Assembly (NCBI GenBank): GCA_963664245.1 | Contig: OY760934.1 | Coordinates: forward strand, 1,860,001 to 1,924,000 | DNA from: GCA-2711565 sp963664245 | Lineage (GTDB): Bacteria; Bacteroidota; Bacteroidia; Bacteroidales; GCA-2711565 | Length of the DNA stretch: 64,000 nt | Reading direction: 5' to 3' | In this document: one piece after another, positions 19,390 through 28,252 of the stretch | Layout of the letters: every line of letters starts with the position of its first letter | Numbering within the stretch: the first letter of the stretch is position 1 | Translations under genes and position numbers: made by a program | The notes under the pieces: model-generated | What the model saw: only the letters and a program-made list of their open reading frames with translations | Databases searched by the model: none | What the model was told of the DNA's origin: nothing

Positions 19390-19820
19390 TTTCAGTTTGT
19401 AATTAAGGAAAAATACTCGTTAGTTAATGCATAGCAAAACACATGCCACCCAAATCTATGCATCTATATTACAAACACTTAAAGATACAAACAGGTTTTC
19501 ACCCTCTTTTTTTTGAGATGTTTCAGCACATTATTTTTAAGAAAACATGCAATTTCTGCACACTTTATGGTAGTTTTGAATGATTTGAAATAAAGAATTT
19601 TTTAATTCACTCATTCTTTGATTTTTATAAAAACAACATTGAGGAATAAGAATATTATGAGCTATACCTCCTTGAGATTTTTCAGCACATCATATTGAGA
19701 AAATATACATTTTACATATTCTAAATATTCCCTGCAAACCTCAAAATATTAAAGCATATTTACAATGTTTATCTATACTCCCAATAAACGTATAATTATT
19801 CAAAAAATATCCTTCTACGA
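19390..19820. other. 431-bp AT-rich intergenic region without a gene
   Basis: No credible coding frame and no leader-peptide copy were found on either strand. It should hold the promoter of the GLUG protein gene and the 3' end of the LamG unit. No hairpin with a T-tract is evident, and the AGGTAAA palindrome found upstream of other units is absent. A pair of imperfect direct repeats is present (19512-19555 and 19672-19714). Confidence 0.6.
19512..19714. repeat. two imperfect direct repeats of about 44 bp
   Basis: Positions 19512-19555 and 19672-19714 share TTGAGATNTTTCAGCACAT followed by a related AT-rich stretch ending in an ACAT-type tail, spaced 160 bp apart. They could be binding sites upstream of the GLUG gene or the debris of an old duplication. 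Confidence 0.5.
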
Positions 19821-22800
19821 TTATTTTCCCCAATTGATTTTTTGATTGTAAGTTGTTTGTCCGTTGCTCAGTTTAACAATGTAAATGCCATTGCTTAAAC
19901 TTGGGGTGTTCACCGTTGATGAACTTACAGTGGTTTCAAAAACCGTCCGGCCCGTCAGGTCAATGATGCTTAAACGCATTCCCTCTAAAATCTCTCCACG
20001 GATCAACAAACTTGAACTTTGAGCCTGCGGGATGATTTTATATTCGCCTTCTGCAAGCTCTGATAATTGATCCAATGGCTGGGATGTGTGCAAATAAAAC
20101 CGTCCGCTGTTTTCGCCAATATTGACTTCAGCGGTATAGATTTGTTCTCCGCTTAAAAGGTTGAAAGAGTTGTCCTGTTTGTCCTCAAGGTAAACCTTGA
20201 TGTTTGACGGAAGGTTGCTTGTTTCAACAGAAAATTCAACCGTATTTGTAACAGAATTCAATTCAATCGGGACGATTACACTTTCAAAATCATCGCTTGG
20301 TAAACATTGCAGGGCAAAAGCCACCCCATTGTCTTGCATCAAGCATGATGAAAGTACAAACTCATCCTTCGTCCCGTTGAACAGGCCGGCATCATAGCCC
20401 GGGTCCAAACCTAAGGTGGCCCCTTCGATAAACCTGAACTTGGTAGTTTTGGTTTGCTCTCCGTTATTGGCTTTGAGGGTTATATTGGCATTGACCGTGT
20501 TCGATTTAAAAGTCGCTGTTGGTTGGTGGACCTGCATGGCTGTAGTGAAGCTGGCTGTGCCCCCGCCATCTTTGGATTTTACAAAAAACGCCTGTCCTAC
20601 AGGGATATAAGTGACATCGCTCGAGTTGTTGATGATCTCGTACTGGGAAGTGGACGGATCCCAAAAATAAAGGGCGACATAAGATGCATCCATCACAGAT
20701 GTATTAACATCGATAAAGTTATTGCTGGCATCGGCCAGGACATTGCCATAAAGTGCCGAGGGGAAGGGGTTGCCCAAAAGGTTCCAGCCCCTGCCTGAAC
20801 GGGTGATGGCTACATCCACCACCGAAGTGTTCAAACTTCCTTCAAAACTGAGTACCCCATCGCTTTGGATGTTGGTCTCGTAGCCCATGCCAGGGGACAA
20901 GTTACCGGCAGCCGCTACAGTGCCCGTGGTATAGGTGATCCAGGTGTCAGTAGCTTCATTATAAATCCCAAAGCCATACTGTGTATCATTGGTGGAAAAG
21001 CTGTTGTTATTGACCATGTCCTGCACGCTCTCGCCGCTAACCGGTACCGATGTAAGGTGCCAGGTAGCTCCGCTCATGTAACGCTGCACCGTGGCCGTCC
21101 CGTTGACCGTTAAATTGCTTTGCCCGGTCAATGAGCCCGTACCAAGGGCATTGCTCTCAATGGTAAGGTTGTTGCAGCTTACAGCAGATGAGAAAGTGGG
21201 GTAATTGCCCAGTCCGGCTGGGATTGTAACATTGTAAGTTGATGTGGGTACAGTGTTCCCGTCCCAGTTTGTACCTGTGCCCCAATTGCTACTTTCACTG
21301 CCGTCCCAGGTAAAATTGCCGTACGAAGAGGAGGCCGTCCAGTAAGAAAAGGTCCCGATCCCCGAAAGGGTAACCGTATTATCGCCAGTGTTTACGGTAG
21401 AGCCTTCCTGGCGTTCCCAGCTGCTGTCATCAGAAGATTTGTAAAGTTTTAAATCGGCTTCTGTTTGCCCGTTCAGCTCACCATCAAGGTAATGGAAAAC
21501 AAGCGTGGCATCAAGTCCCTCGTTGTTCGTCGGGCTTATCGCGTACTTCCGGCTTATGCCGCTGGGGTTGGTAGCAGCACTGTGGTAACGGGTAACGGTA
21601 GTACTACCCATATCGGCCGTGGTGGTGATCTCTGCGCCCAAACCCGCAACGTTTTCATCGATATTGCTTAAATCGCGGGTAGTAGCAATGGAACCGCTTG
21701 TGCCGTAAATGTTTCCCGAACCCTCAAGCAGGTGCCCCGTACTTCCCAGATCAATGGTCTGGCCGTTAAGGTCAAGGTTGCTTTCAAGGAGCAAATTTCC
21801 ATTTACGGTTAAACCTGAGGAAAGGATCGGAGAAGAAGTTGATGACACAATAAGGTGGTTAACGGTTGGTGAACCCGAAACAGTCACCTCATTGTTGCCC
21901 TCCCACTTATAAATCCCAACATTATCGCTTGAAGTTGGTATGCCATCGGTCCAGTTGGAAGCAGTTAAATAATCGCTGCTGGTTGTACCCAGCCAGGTAG
22001 TAAAGGCTTCTGAATCTGCCCAACCTGCGCTTCCTGTTATTGTTCCATTATAGCCGTTGCCTGTAGCATCGTATGCCGTGGTTCCGCTGGCTTCGTTTAG
22101 GCGGTAATAAGCAACCAAACCGTCTTCATCACCATCGAGGGTAAGGCACATATTTTCACGAATTTCTGTTGCGGAACGAACATCGTTCCATATACGTACT
22201 TCGTCAATTTCCCCTTGAAAGTATTGGTCTGCGCCTGCTGATCCCAATATCAGTTGCTGACTTGTTGAAGTAGCATACCCATCGGGCCAACCATTGTCCG
22301 TTATTAATATCCCATTTTTATACGCTTTTAGATTATCACCATCGTATGTTGCAACTAAATGATACCAAATATCAGCCTCAAGTGTACCGAAACTTGCGGA
22401 ACACCAGCCGGATGCATATCCATCGGGGCCATCTTCAAGAGCAATAGAACCTCTATAATTCACATCATCGTGATTCCAGTTTATCTGGAAATTCGCACCA
22501 CGGAATATAACCCTTGAAAAACCGCTGGTTGGGGCGTTATCTCCTTTTACCCAACATTCCACCGTCCAGGAATCAAGTTGTGTCGTGTAATTTGTAGAGA
22601 CATAGTCATCTGTCCCGTCAAAATCGAGAGCAGTGTTATTGGTTGGTTGGTTGTATGCATTCACTGCCCAATTACTAAAGCTGTTTATTCCTGAAAGCGT
22701 AATGGTATTATCAGCTTGTGAGACAATGCCTCCTTGCTCGCTCCAGGTTGTACCGTCGGTTGATTTGAGCAATTGGAAATTCGCTTCATTTAAACTATTC

Positions 22801-24674
22801 AGCTCGGAATCGAGGTAATGAAATTCCAAAGTAGCATCCAAGCCGGTGTTTGTGCTGGGTGAAATTGCGTACCGTCTTAAAATACTGGATGATATATTTC
22901 CGCTTGCCTGGGCATGCGTGCGGGTAATACTTGTAATTCCCATATTGGCAGATGAAGTGATTGTTGCACCCAGTCCGGCAACATCCTCATCGATATTACT
23001 TAAACTGCGGGTAGTAGTAATGGAACCGCTTGTTCCTGAAAAAACTCCATCATCTTCAACCAACGTGGCAGAGCTGCCAAGCGTTATGGTCTGTCCGCTT
23101 AAATCCATATTTTTTTCTAAAAGTAAACTTCCGTTAACCGTAATTCCGGAAGAAAGAGTTGGAGTAGAGGTAGATGATATTAGCAGGTTGTTAACTTCAG
23201 GTGCTCCACTTATGGTTGCTTCATTGTTGCCGTTCAAATTATAAATTCCGACATTACTGTTTGAAGTTGGTACGCCGTTTGACCAATTTGATGCGGTTGA
23301 CCAATCGCTGCTTGTTACTCCCAACCAGGTAGTAAAGGATTCCGAATCGGCCCAGTCGGAATTTTCGTCCATATTGGTAAGTATTCCGGTATTGCTGCTG
23401 CTTGTAGCATCGTATACAGTTGTTCCACCGGCTTCGTTTAGACCGTAATAAGCAACTAACCCGCTTTCATTGCCCTCTAGCGTACGTGTCATGTTTTCGC
23501 GAATTTGTGTTGCTGTACGAGCTATATTCCAAATTCTTACTTCATCAATTTTGCCGCTAAAATATGTATTAACTTTACCGATATACGTAATACCTCTTGT
23601 AGGGTAATTACCGGCATCAATTGTAGTTGTAAATTTCAATATACCATTTACATAAAAAGAGTAATTGGTGCCGTCGTAAGTAACAGCAATATGTGCCCAT
23701 GTATTTGGCTCAATAACATTATTAACAGTATGGGCATGCCATACTGAACCATCGCTAAACCCAAATTGCATATTAGTTGCGTCATAGACATATATAGACG
23801 GCCCCCTATCAAATGTACTTGTAGGTTGGCTTCCCATAATGCCATGATAATCTCCATCGGCGGTATTAGCGGAATATATCCAGGCTTCTTCTGTAAAAGA
23901 AGTGATATTATTCCCTGAATTGTATAAGGCTTCGGAAGAAAGATTTACGTAATCATCCGAACCGTCAAAATCGAGACATTTTTTAGAACCAAATATATTG
24001 GAAGTGGCTGTCCATTCGCTTCCGGTCATGTTGGTCAAAGTTCCAGTATGGCTTCCTTTTGAGTCGGTCAAAGTAGTTCCCGAAGTTGCATTGAATTTAT
24101 AATAAGCTACCAAATTAGTTTCACTTGTAGGATCGGAAAGTTCCTGATACATGTTTTGGCGGATTTCTGTTTCGGTGCGCGCGTCATCCCAAATACGAAC
24201 TTCGTCAATTTTGCCGCTAAAATATGCATCAACTTTACCGATATAGGTAATACCTCTTGTGGGGTAATTACCGGCATCAGTTGTGGTTGTAAACTCCAAT
24301 ATACCATTTATATAAAGAGAGTAATTGGTCCCGTCGTAAGTAACAGCAATATGTACCCATGTATTTTGTTCAATGACATCTTCAACAGTATGGGCATGCC
24401 ATGTTGAACCATCGCTAAACCCAAATTGTATATCAGTTGCGTTATAAATATAAACGGAAGGGCCCCTATCAAATGTACTTGTAGGTTGGCTTCCCATAAT
24501 GCCATGATAATTTCCATCGGCGGTATTACCGGAATATATCCATGCTTCTTCTGTAAAAGCAGTAATATTACTTCCTGTATATAAGGGTTCGGAAGGAAGA
24601 TTTACATAATCATTTGTCCCGTCAAAAGTCAGGGCGTTGTTTTGAGCCATGATGCCTAAACAAGGACTAATCAA
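19821..24674 (-). CDS. T9SS-sorted LamG-domain protein, signal peptide cut by IS insertion
   Basis: A 1617-codon frame. Two nearly identical LamG-like (concanavalin A fold) domains at about 12-205 and 232-430 and a third at about 690-880 are each of the FDGTNDYV / EVRIWND type. A roughly 240-aa segment (TWLGVTSSDWSTASNW onward) occurs twice. The shared 430-aa module and a T9SS sorting domain ending in YNQKINWGK follow. The TTG at 24674 is not the native start: the upstream codons encode a signal-peptide core that runs into the IS1595 element. Excising the element and one target copy joins the frame to an ATG at 26224, giving a signal peptide that begins MLRSKPLLFIILFLISP. As it stands the protein probably cannot be exported, so the gene is likely inactive. 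Confidence 0.85.
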   Translation of the reverse strand: MISPCLGIMAQNNALTFDGTNDYVNLPSEPLYTGSNITAFTEEAWIYSGNTADGNYHGIMGSQPTSTFDRGPSVYIYNATDIQFGFSDGSTWHAHTVEDVIEQNTWVHIAVTYDGTNYSLYINGILEFTTTTDAGNYPTRGITYIGKVDAYFSGKIDEVRIWDDARTETEIRQNMYQELSDPTSETNLVAYYKFNATSGTTLTDSKGSHTGTLTNMTGSEWTATSNIFGSKKCLDFDGSDDYVNLSSEALYNSGNNITSFTEEAWIYSANTADGDYHGIMGSQPTSTFDRGPSIYVYDATNMQFGFSDGSVWHAHTVNNVIEPNTWAHIAVTYDGTNYSFYVNGILKFTTTIDAGNYPTRGITYIGKVNTYFSGKIDEVRIWNIARTATQIRENMTRTLEGNESGLVAYYGLNEAGGTTVYDATSSSNTGILTNMDENSDWADSESFTTWLGVTSSDWSTASNWSNGVPTSNSNVGIYNLNGNNEATISGAPEVNNLLISSTSTPTLSSGITVNGSLLLEKNMDLSGQTITLGSSATLVEDDGVFSGTSGSITTTRSLSNIDEDVAGLGATITSSANMGITSITRTHAQASGNISSSILRRYAISPSTNTGLDATLEFHYLDSELNSLNEANFQLLKSTDGTTWSEQGGIVSQADNTITLSGINSFSNWAVNAYNQPTNNTALDFDGTDDYVSTNYTTQLDSWTVECWVKGDNAPTSGFSRVIFRGANFQINWNHDDVNYRGSIALEDGPDGYASGWCSASFGTLEADIWYHLVATYDGDNLKAYKNGILITDNGWPDGYATSTSQQLILGSAGADQYFQGEIDEVRIWNDVRSATEIRENMCLTLDGDEDGLVAYYRLNEASGTTAYDATGNGYNGTITGSAGWADSEAFTTWLGTTSSDYLTASNWTDGIPTSSDNVGIYKWEGNNEVTVSGSPTVNHLIVSSTSSPILSSGLTVNGNLLLESNLDLNGQTIDLGSTGHLLEGSGNIYGTSGSIATTRDLSNIDENVAGLGAEITTTADMGSTTVTRYHSAATNPSGISRKYAISPTNNEGLDATLVFHYLDGELNGQTEADLKLYKSSDDSSWERQEGSTVNTGDNTVTLSGIGTFSYWTASSSYGNFTWDGSESSNWGTGTNWDGNTVPTSTYNVTIPAGLGNYPTFSSAVSCNNLTIESNALGTGSLTGQSNLTVNGTATVQRYMSGATWHLTSVPVSGESVQDMVNNNSFSTNDTQYGFGIYNEATDTWITYTTGTVAAAGNLSPGMGYETNIQSDGVLSFEGSLNTSVVDVAITRSGRGWNLLGNPFPSALYGNVLADASNNFIDVNTSVMDASYVALYFWDPSTSQYEIINNSSDVTYIPVGQAFFVKSKDGGGTASFTTAMQVHQPTATFKSNTVNANITLKANNGEQTKTTKFRFIEGATLGLDPGYDAGLFNGTKDEFVLSSCLMQDNGVAFALQCLPSDDFESVIVPIELNSVTNTVEFSVETSNLPSNIKVYLEDKQDNSFNLLSGEQIYTAEVNIGENSGRFYLHTSQPLDQLSELAEGEYKIIPQAQSSSLLIRGEILEGMRLSIIDLTGRTVFETTVSSSTVNTPSLSNGIYIVKLSNGQTTYNQKINWGK
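23500..24620 (-). repeat. direct repeat of a LamG-coding segment, offset 660 bp
   Basis: Segments of about 460 bp starting near 23500 and 24160 align at a constant 660-bp offset with only scattered differences. They encode the first two LamG domains of the split protein, so one domain arose by recent internal duplication. Confidence 0.8.
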
Positions 24675-24682
24675 AAAAAGAA

Positions 24683-24690
24683 TAATAAAA
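24683..24690. repeat. target site duplication, left copy
   Basis: TAATAAAA directly adjoins the left end of the IS1595-type element and is repeated exactly at 26194-26201 next to its right end. Eight base pairs is the usual duplication length for the IS1595 family. Confidence 0.9.
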
Positions 24691-24695
24691 CGGAA

Positions 24696-25670
24696 TTATC
24701 GGTTAATTGGTAACATACAATTTCGTACCAATGTTATAAACATATCATCTTTATTTCGATTATTGTATTTAAACACAAATTCAGCGACATATTTTGGCAA
24801 ATATTCAAGGCTTACATGATGATATTGCCCGACTAAGCCCCGTTTAATAATAGACCAAAAACCTTCGATTGAGTTTGTGTTTATTCCTTTGTAGCTCCAC
24901 ATTTTTTGGTGGTCAATTTTAACATGTTCAATTATGCGGTTCATCTTTTGATATCCACGATATTCGTCCGTGACTAAAATCGACTTTTCCCGATCAACGT
25001 GTTTTTTGACAAGCTTTTTAAGTTCCTCATGTGTTAGCCTACTCATTACCTCGGCAATAACATTGCCATCACGCTGAACTATACCTGCAACAATCGGTCT
25101 ATCAGCACCACGCCCCCGCTTTGGTTTTACAAGAGGATAGTTCTTTTTATATGCAGCCTTTGAAGTTCCAAAATCTTCTCTTAAATCATAAAGCTTTAAA
25201 TCTAAATTTTCTTTTTCGGTTTCCGAAAGCAGCATTTTAGCATTTTTCCGCGGTTTTCCACCCAGAAAAGTTTCATCCATTTCGACTACGCCCTTTAATT
25301 TCAAAGATTCGTTTTCAATAGTCATTAATTCACGTAACTTATGGTACATCCGCCAAGCTGTTTCATAATGGATTCCGAGGTTACGTTCCAACTGTTTAGC
25401 CGACATCCCCTTTTTAGCATCAGTTATCAGGGCAATGGCATAAAGCCAGGTTTTTAGAGGAAGCCTTGTGTTATGAATATTTGTATTGACGGTTACAGAG
25501 TAGGTTTTATCACACTCCTTACAATGGTAACGAAAGTCTTTATTTCGCTTAGAGTGTTTTTCAGAACCACAATAAGGACACTTAACCTTATTTCCCCAAC
25601 GAACACGCTCAAAGTAATTGATTGCGCTTAATTCAGTTGGGAAGTTATTTGTTATCTGGATTAGATTCAT
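24696..25670 (-). CDS. IS1595-family (ISXO2-like) transposase
   Basis: A 324-aa DDE transposase. The N-terminal zinc ribbon has CPYC at 31-34 and CKEC at 50-53. The catalytic core has VVEMDETFLGG (Asp132), VTDEYRGY (Asp235) and NTNSIEGFWSIIKR at about 264-277, in the position of the third acidic/Asn and Lys residues of this family. The length is normal and no frameshift is seen. Its start overlaps the passenger ORF by 26 bp. Its stop codon lies 5 bp inside the element end and is in the same frame as the interrupted LamG gene beyond it. Confidence 0.93.
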   Translation of the reverse strand: MNLIQITNNFPTELSAINYFERVRWGNKVKCPYCGSEKHSKRNKDFRYHCKECDKTYSVTVNTNIHNTRLPLKTWLYAIALITDAKKGMSAKQLERNLGIHYETAWRMYHKLRELMTIENESLKLKGVVEMDETFLGGKPRKNAKMLLSETEKENLDLKLYDLREDFGTSKAAYKKNYPLVKPKRGRGADRPIVAGIVQRDGNVIAEVMSRLTHEELKKLVKKHVDREKSILVTDEYRGYQKMNRIIEHVKIDHQKMWSYKGINTNSIEGFWSIIKRGLVGQYHHVSLEYLPKYVAEFVFKYNNRNKDDMFITLVRNCMLPINR

Positions 25671-26121
25671 TTTCTACATCTATAAACTTTAACCTTTCAA
25701 CCTCAGTATTATGAACTAAATCAAAAGTTTTAGCATCACGATAATTAGGTATTTCATATAACTTTTTAGATTTTTCAATCAAAAAAGCATGATTATTAAC
25801 AACATCCTGTATGTTTCTCAAGATATACTTATTACTTTTAAATTGAGAAAGGTTATTTAAAAGTTGGTTTATTTCCTTTTTCTTAAGATCAAAATCTTTC
25901 TTTTGATTTTCAAGAACCTTTACAAATTCAGATTTCAAATAATCTTTAAACAATTTCATTATATAGCTAAACGATAATCCGAAAATGACTAATATTAATA
26001 AAGGAAGCCATAAAGCCTTAAAACTTGGATTTGTAATTACCCCATTAATATCTAAAAAGAAAAATGTTATTGTTGTCATAGCATTAAATAATAATTGCAT
26101 TAAAATGTTTACTTTTTTCAT
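25645..26121 (-). CDS. IS passenger gene: small membrane protein with coiled coil
   Basis: A 158-aa protein encoded inside the element, upstream of and overlapping the transposase gene by 26 bp. Two hydrophobic segments (about 8-25 and 35-58) are followed by a Lys/Glu-rich, probably coiled-coil stretch (about 62-100) and a polar tail. No family was recognised. Its position between the inverted repeats shows that it moves with the IS. It could serve in transposition control, host benefit or nothing at all. Confidence 0.7.
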   Translation of the reverse strand: MKKVNILMQLLFNAMTTITFFFLDINGVITNPSFKALWLPLLILVIFGLSFSYIMKLFKDYLKSEFVKVLENQKKDFDLKKKEINQLLNNLSQFKSNKYILRNIQDVVNNHAFLIEKSKKLYEIPNYRDAKTFDLVHNTEVERLKFIDVENESNPDNK

Positions 26122-26193
26122 ATTTATAAGGATTTAAGATTTAGCCTTAAATTTATAAAAATTTTACACTAAACCATTAAACCGATAATTCCG

Positions 26194-26201
26194 TAATAAA
26201 A
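26194..26201. repeat. target site duplication, right copy
   Basis: TAATAAAA directly follows the right inverted repeat of the element and is identical to 24683-24690. Confidence 0.9.
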
Positions 26202-26224
26202 AGTAAGGGTTTTGAGCGTAACAT
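26194..26224 (-). pseudogene. detached 5' fragment of the LamG protein gene
   Basis: On the minus strand, an ATG at 26224 opens the codons for MLRSKPLLFI before running into the element. Joined to the codons left of the element, with one target copy removed, it completes a 24-residue signal peptide ending GIMAQ. This fixes the native start of the interrupted gene. Confidence 0.85.
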
Positions 26225-26327
26225 ATTATTAATTTTTACGATTAACAAAAAAAAATTAAGTAAAAACATTTACACGAGCTATATGTAAAAATACAATAAA
26301 TATAATCAAATTTTAAAGGGTTTTTCT

Positions 26328-26340
26328 AAGTAAATCACCT
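26328..26340. promoter_or_regulatory. degenerate copy of the AGGTAAA palindrome
   Basis: AAGTAAATCACCT differs from the site at 16296-16308 at two positions and lies 104 bp upstream of the native LamG gene start, just past the P3 terminator. The placement matches the other two copies; the weaker symmetry lowers confidence. Confidence 0.35.
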
Positions 26341-26375
26341 ACTAAAAAAACATTTTACCTCTTACAAATTAAGAC

Positions 26376-26415
26376 AAAAAAATCACCCCTGATTTTATCA
26401 AACAGGGATGATTCC
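26376..26415 (-). terminator. intrinsic terminator after peptide P3
   Basis: Stem AATCACCCCTG / CAGGGATGATT with one mismatch and an 11-nt loop. On the minus strand it is followed by seven T. It has the same layout as the terminators after P2 and P4, though the stem and loop have diverged. Confidence 0.85.
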
Positions 26416-26436
26416 ATTTTCAACGAAATTTGTAAG

Positions 26437-26652
26437 CTATGCCTTATTAATTACATTCTCTTCCGGGTTTTTGATTTGGTCCGGGCTTGCCTTTGACCAA
26501 CCCGGAGAGTCCGGTTCTGTGCTACCAGGACTATCAGCCTGTGATTTTTTAGGGTTTAGAATCAGAAATGTGGCCGCCGCCGTTAAGGCTGCATATTTCC
26601 CCGTTTTCCCTATCGCTTCCCGTCTGTTTATTTTTTTATCGGTGTTTTTCAT
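26437..26652 (-). CDS. twin-arginine leader peptide P3
   Basis: A 71-aa peptide. The frame extends upstream to 26736, but the ATG at 26652 aligns with the starts of the other three peptides and avoids overlap with the preceding T9SS gene. Leader differences from P1 are Asn9, Gly15 and Asn33; the twin Arg at 10-11 and SQA-D are kept. The tail has an insertion (GSTEPDSPGW) yet retains Pro-Gly-Trp and ends NKA, TAG. It lies 13 bp after the short T9SS protein gene and is followed by the conserved untranslated stretch and a terminator. Confidence 0.8.
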   Translation of the reverse strand: MKNTDKKINRREAIGKTGKYAALTAAATFLILNPKKSQADSPGSTEPDSPGWSKASPDQIKNPEENVINKA

Positions 26653-26665
26653 AGTTTTGTTTAGA

Positions 26666-28246
26666 TTATTTGATCCAATTGATTTTTTGACTGTAAGTTG
26701 TTTTCCCATTGATAAGTTTAACAATGTAAATGCCATTGTTTAAGCTTGGGACATTTACCGTTGACGAGTTTACAGTCGTCTTAAAAACGGTTCGACCCAT
26801 CAAATCAATAATGCTTAGATGGCTACCTTCCGGAACGTTTCCACAGATCAACAAACTTGAACTTTGAACTTGGGGGATGATCTCATATTCGCCATCATTC
26901 AGTTCTGTCATTTGATCTAATGCTTGTTGGGATGTGTGCAGGTAAAAACGCCCGCTGTTTTCACCAATGTTTACCTGGGCAGCATAAGTTTGGGTTCCGT
27001 CTAATAAGTTGAAGGAGTTGTCAAGTTTATCTTCAAGGTAAACCTTGATGTTTGACGGAAGGTTGCTTGTTTCAACAGAAAATTCAACCGTATTTGTAAC
27101 AGAATTCAATTCAATCGGAACAGTTACACTTTCGAAATCATCGGCAGGAAAACATTGCAAAGCAAAACCGATACCGTTGTCTTGCATCAGGCGTGAGCAA
27201 AGTTTGAATTCATCTGTTTTACCATTGAACAGACCGGCATCATAACCCGGGTCCAAACCTAAGGTAGTTCCCTCGATAAAACGGAATTCGGTTGTTTTTG
27301 TTCGCTCACCGTTATTGGCAATAAGCGTAAGTTGCGAATTGGCAACATCCGATTTAAAAACAACATCCGGCTGGTGAACCCGCATGGCGGTTTTGAAATT
27401 CGCTGTTCCGCCTCCTTCTTTTGATTTTATGAAAAAAGCCTGCCCGCTCGGGATATAAGTGACAGCACTTGAATTGTTGACAACATCATATTGCGAGGTA
27501 GAAGCGTTCCATAGGTAAAGGGCGACATAAGACGCATCCATGACTAACGTATTAACATCAATAAAGTTGTTGTTGTTGTTATCCTCGGGATCATTGGCAT
27601 AAAGAGAGCAAGGATAAGGGTTGCCCAAAAGGTTCCAGCCATTACCTGTTCTTACCATCGGGACATCTACCTGGGCGGCACTCAAGGCTCCTTCAAAACT
27701 GACAATCCCATTTGCACTTCTGTTTGCTTCATAACCCTGCCCTGCTGTTAAATTACCAAGGGTAGCAGCGGTAAAGGTTGTCCAGCTATCGTCTGCTTCA
27801 TTATAAACACCCAGGCCATATTGCCCTTCATGGGTTGCAAATGAGTTTCCGGCAGCCGTTATAAAACCATTGATCTCTTGCCCAACAACAGGAACCCCGG
27901 TCAAGTGCCAGGTGTTGCCATCTCCGGTCAAATAACGTTGAACCGTAACATTCCCTGAAGAAGTTCCGTTTACAATTAAAGATGCGGTATTTGATGCATC
28001 TGATTTTAATACAAAATCAGTTGTACCGGCATTGTTTGTCAGGGCTCCGTTTACGGTAGCAAAACCGGAAAGGTTCACTTTGCCACCCAGATTTATTTTA
28101 AGTCCGTTGCTTGCTACCAGGTAATAATCCGAAGTGATATTCAGGCAGGCCTGGTCATCCACAACAAGCTGAGCATAACTGCCAACCGGGATCATACTTA
28201 CAATTACCAACAGTAGACAAACTAAATATTTAATCATTTTTTTCAT
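26666..28246 (-). CDS. short T9SS-sorted protein (shared module only)
   Basis: A 526-aa secreted protein. Signal peptide about 1-26 (ending GSYAQ), a short beta-rich segment (about 27-95), then the shared 430-aa module and a T9SS sorting domain ending in YSQKINWIK. It is in effect the common C-terminal module with almost no variable domain, a minimal member of the family. Most of its module resembles the GLUG protein, but one stretch (27051-27118) is nearly identical to the LamG protein, indicating mosaicism. It follows the repetitive surface protein gene by 6 bp and precedes P3 by 13 bp. Confidence 0.85.
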   Translation of the reverse strand: MKKMIKYLVCLLLVIVSMIPVGSYAQLVVDDQACLNITSDYYLVASNGLKINLGGKVNLSGFATVNGALTNNAGTTDFVLKSDASNTASLIVNGTSSGNVTVQRYLTGDGNTWHLTGVPVVGQEINGFITAAGNSFATHEGQYGLGVYNEADDSWTTFTAATLGNLTAGQGYEANRSANGIVSFEGALSAAQVDVPMVRTGNGWNLLGNPYPCSLYANDPEDNNNNNFIDVNTLVMDASYVALYLWNASTSQYDVVNNSSAVTYIPSGQAFFIKSKEGGGTANFKTAMRVHQPDVVFKSDVANSQLTLIANNGERTKTTEFRFIEGTTLGLDPGYDAGLFNGKTDEFKLCSRLMQDNGIGFALQCFPADDFESVTVPIELNSVTNTVEFSVETSNLPSNIKVYLEDKLDNSFNLLDGTQTYAAQVNIGENSGRFYLHTSQQALDQMTELNDGEYEIIPQVQSSSLLICGNVPEGSHLSIIDLMGRTVFKTTVNSSTVNVPSLNNGIYIVKLINGKTTYSQKINWIK

Positions 28247-28252
28247 CTTATA

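Larger units (their letters stand above)
24691..26193 (-). mobile_element. IS1595-family insertion sequence, 1503 bp, with passenger gene
   Basis: The ends are inverted repeats: CGGAATTATCGGTT at 24691-24704 matches AACCGATAATTCCG at 26180-26193, with looser pairing for several further bases. Exact 8-bp target duplications flank it. It carries a DDE transposase with a zinc ribbon and a second ORF overlapping the transposase start. Passenger genes are known in this family. It interrupts the signal-peptide codons of the LamG protein gene. Intact ends, duplication and transposase suggest a recent, possibly active copy. Confidence 0.93.

Noticed and set aside
13631..21113. Similar plus-strand ORFs at 13631-13960 and 20865-21113
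   Set aside because: They look conserved, but only because the minus-strand T9SS modules they oppose are near-identical; both are shadows.
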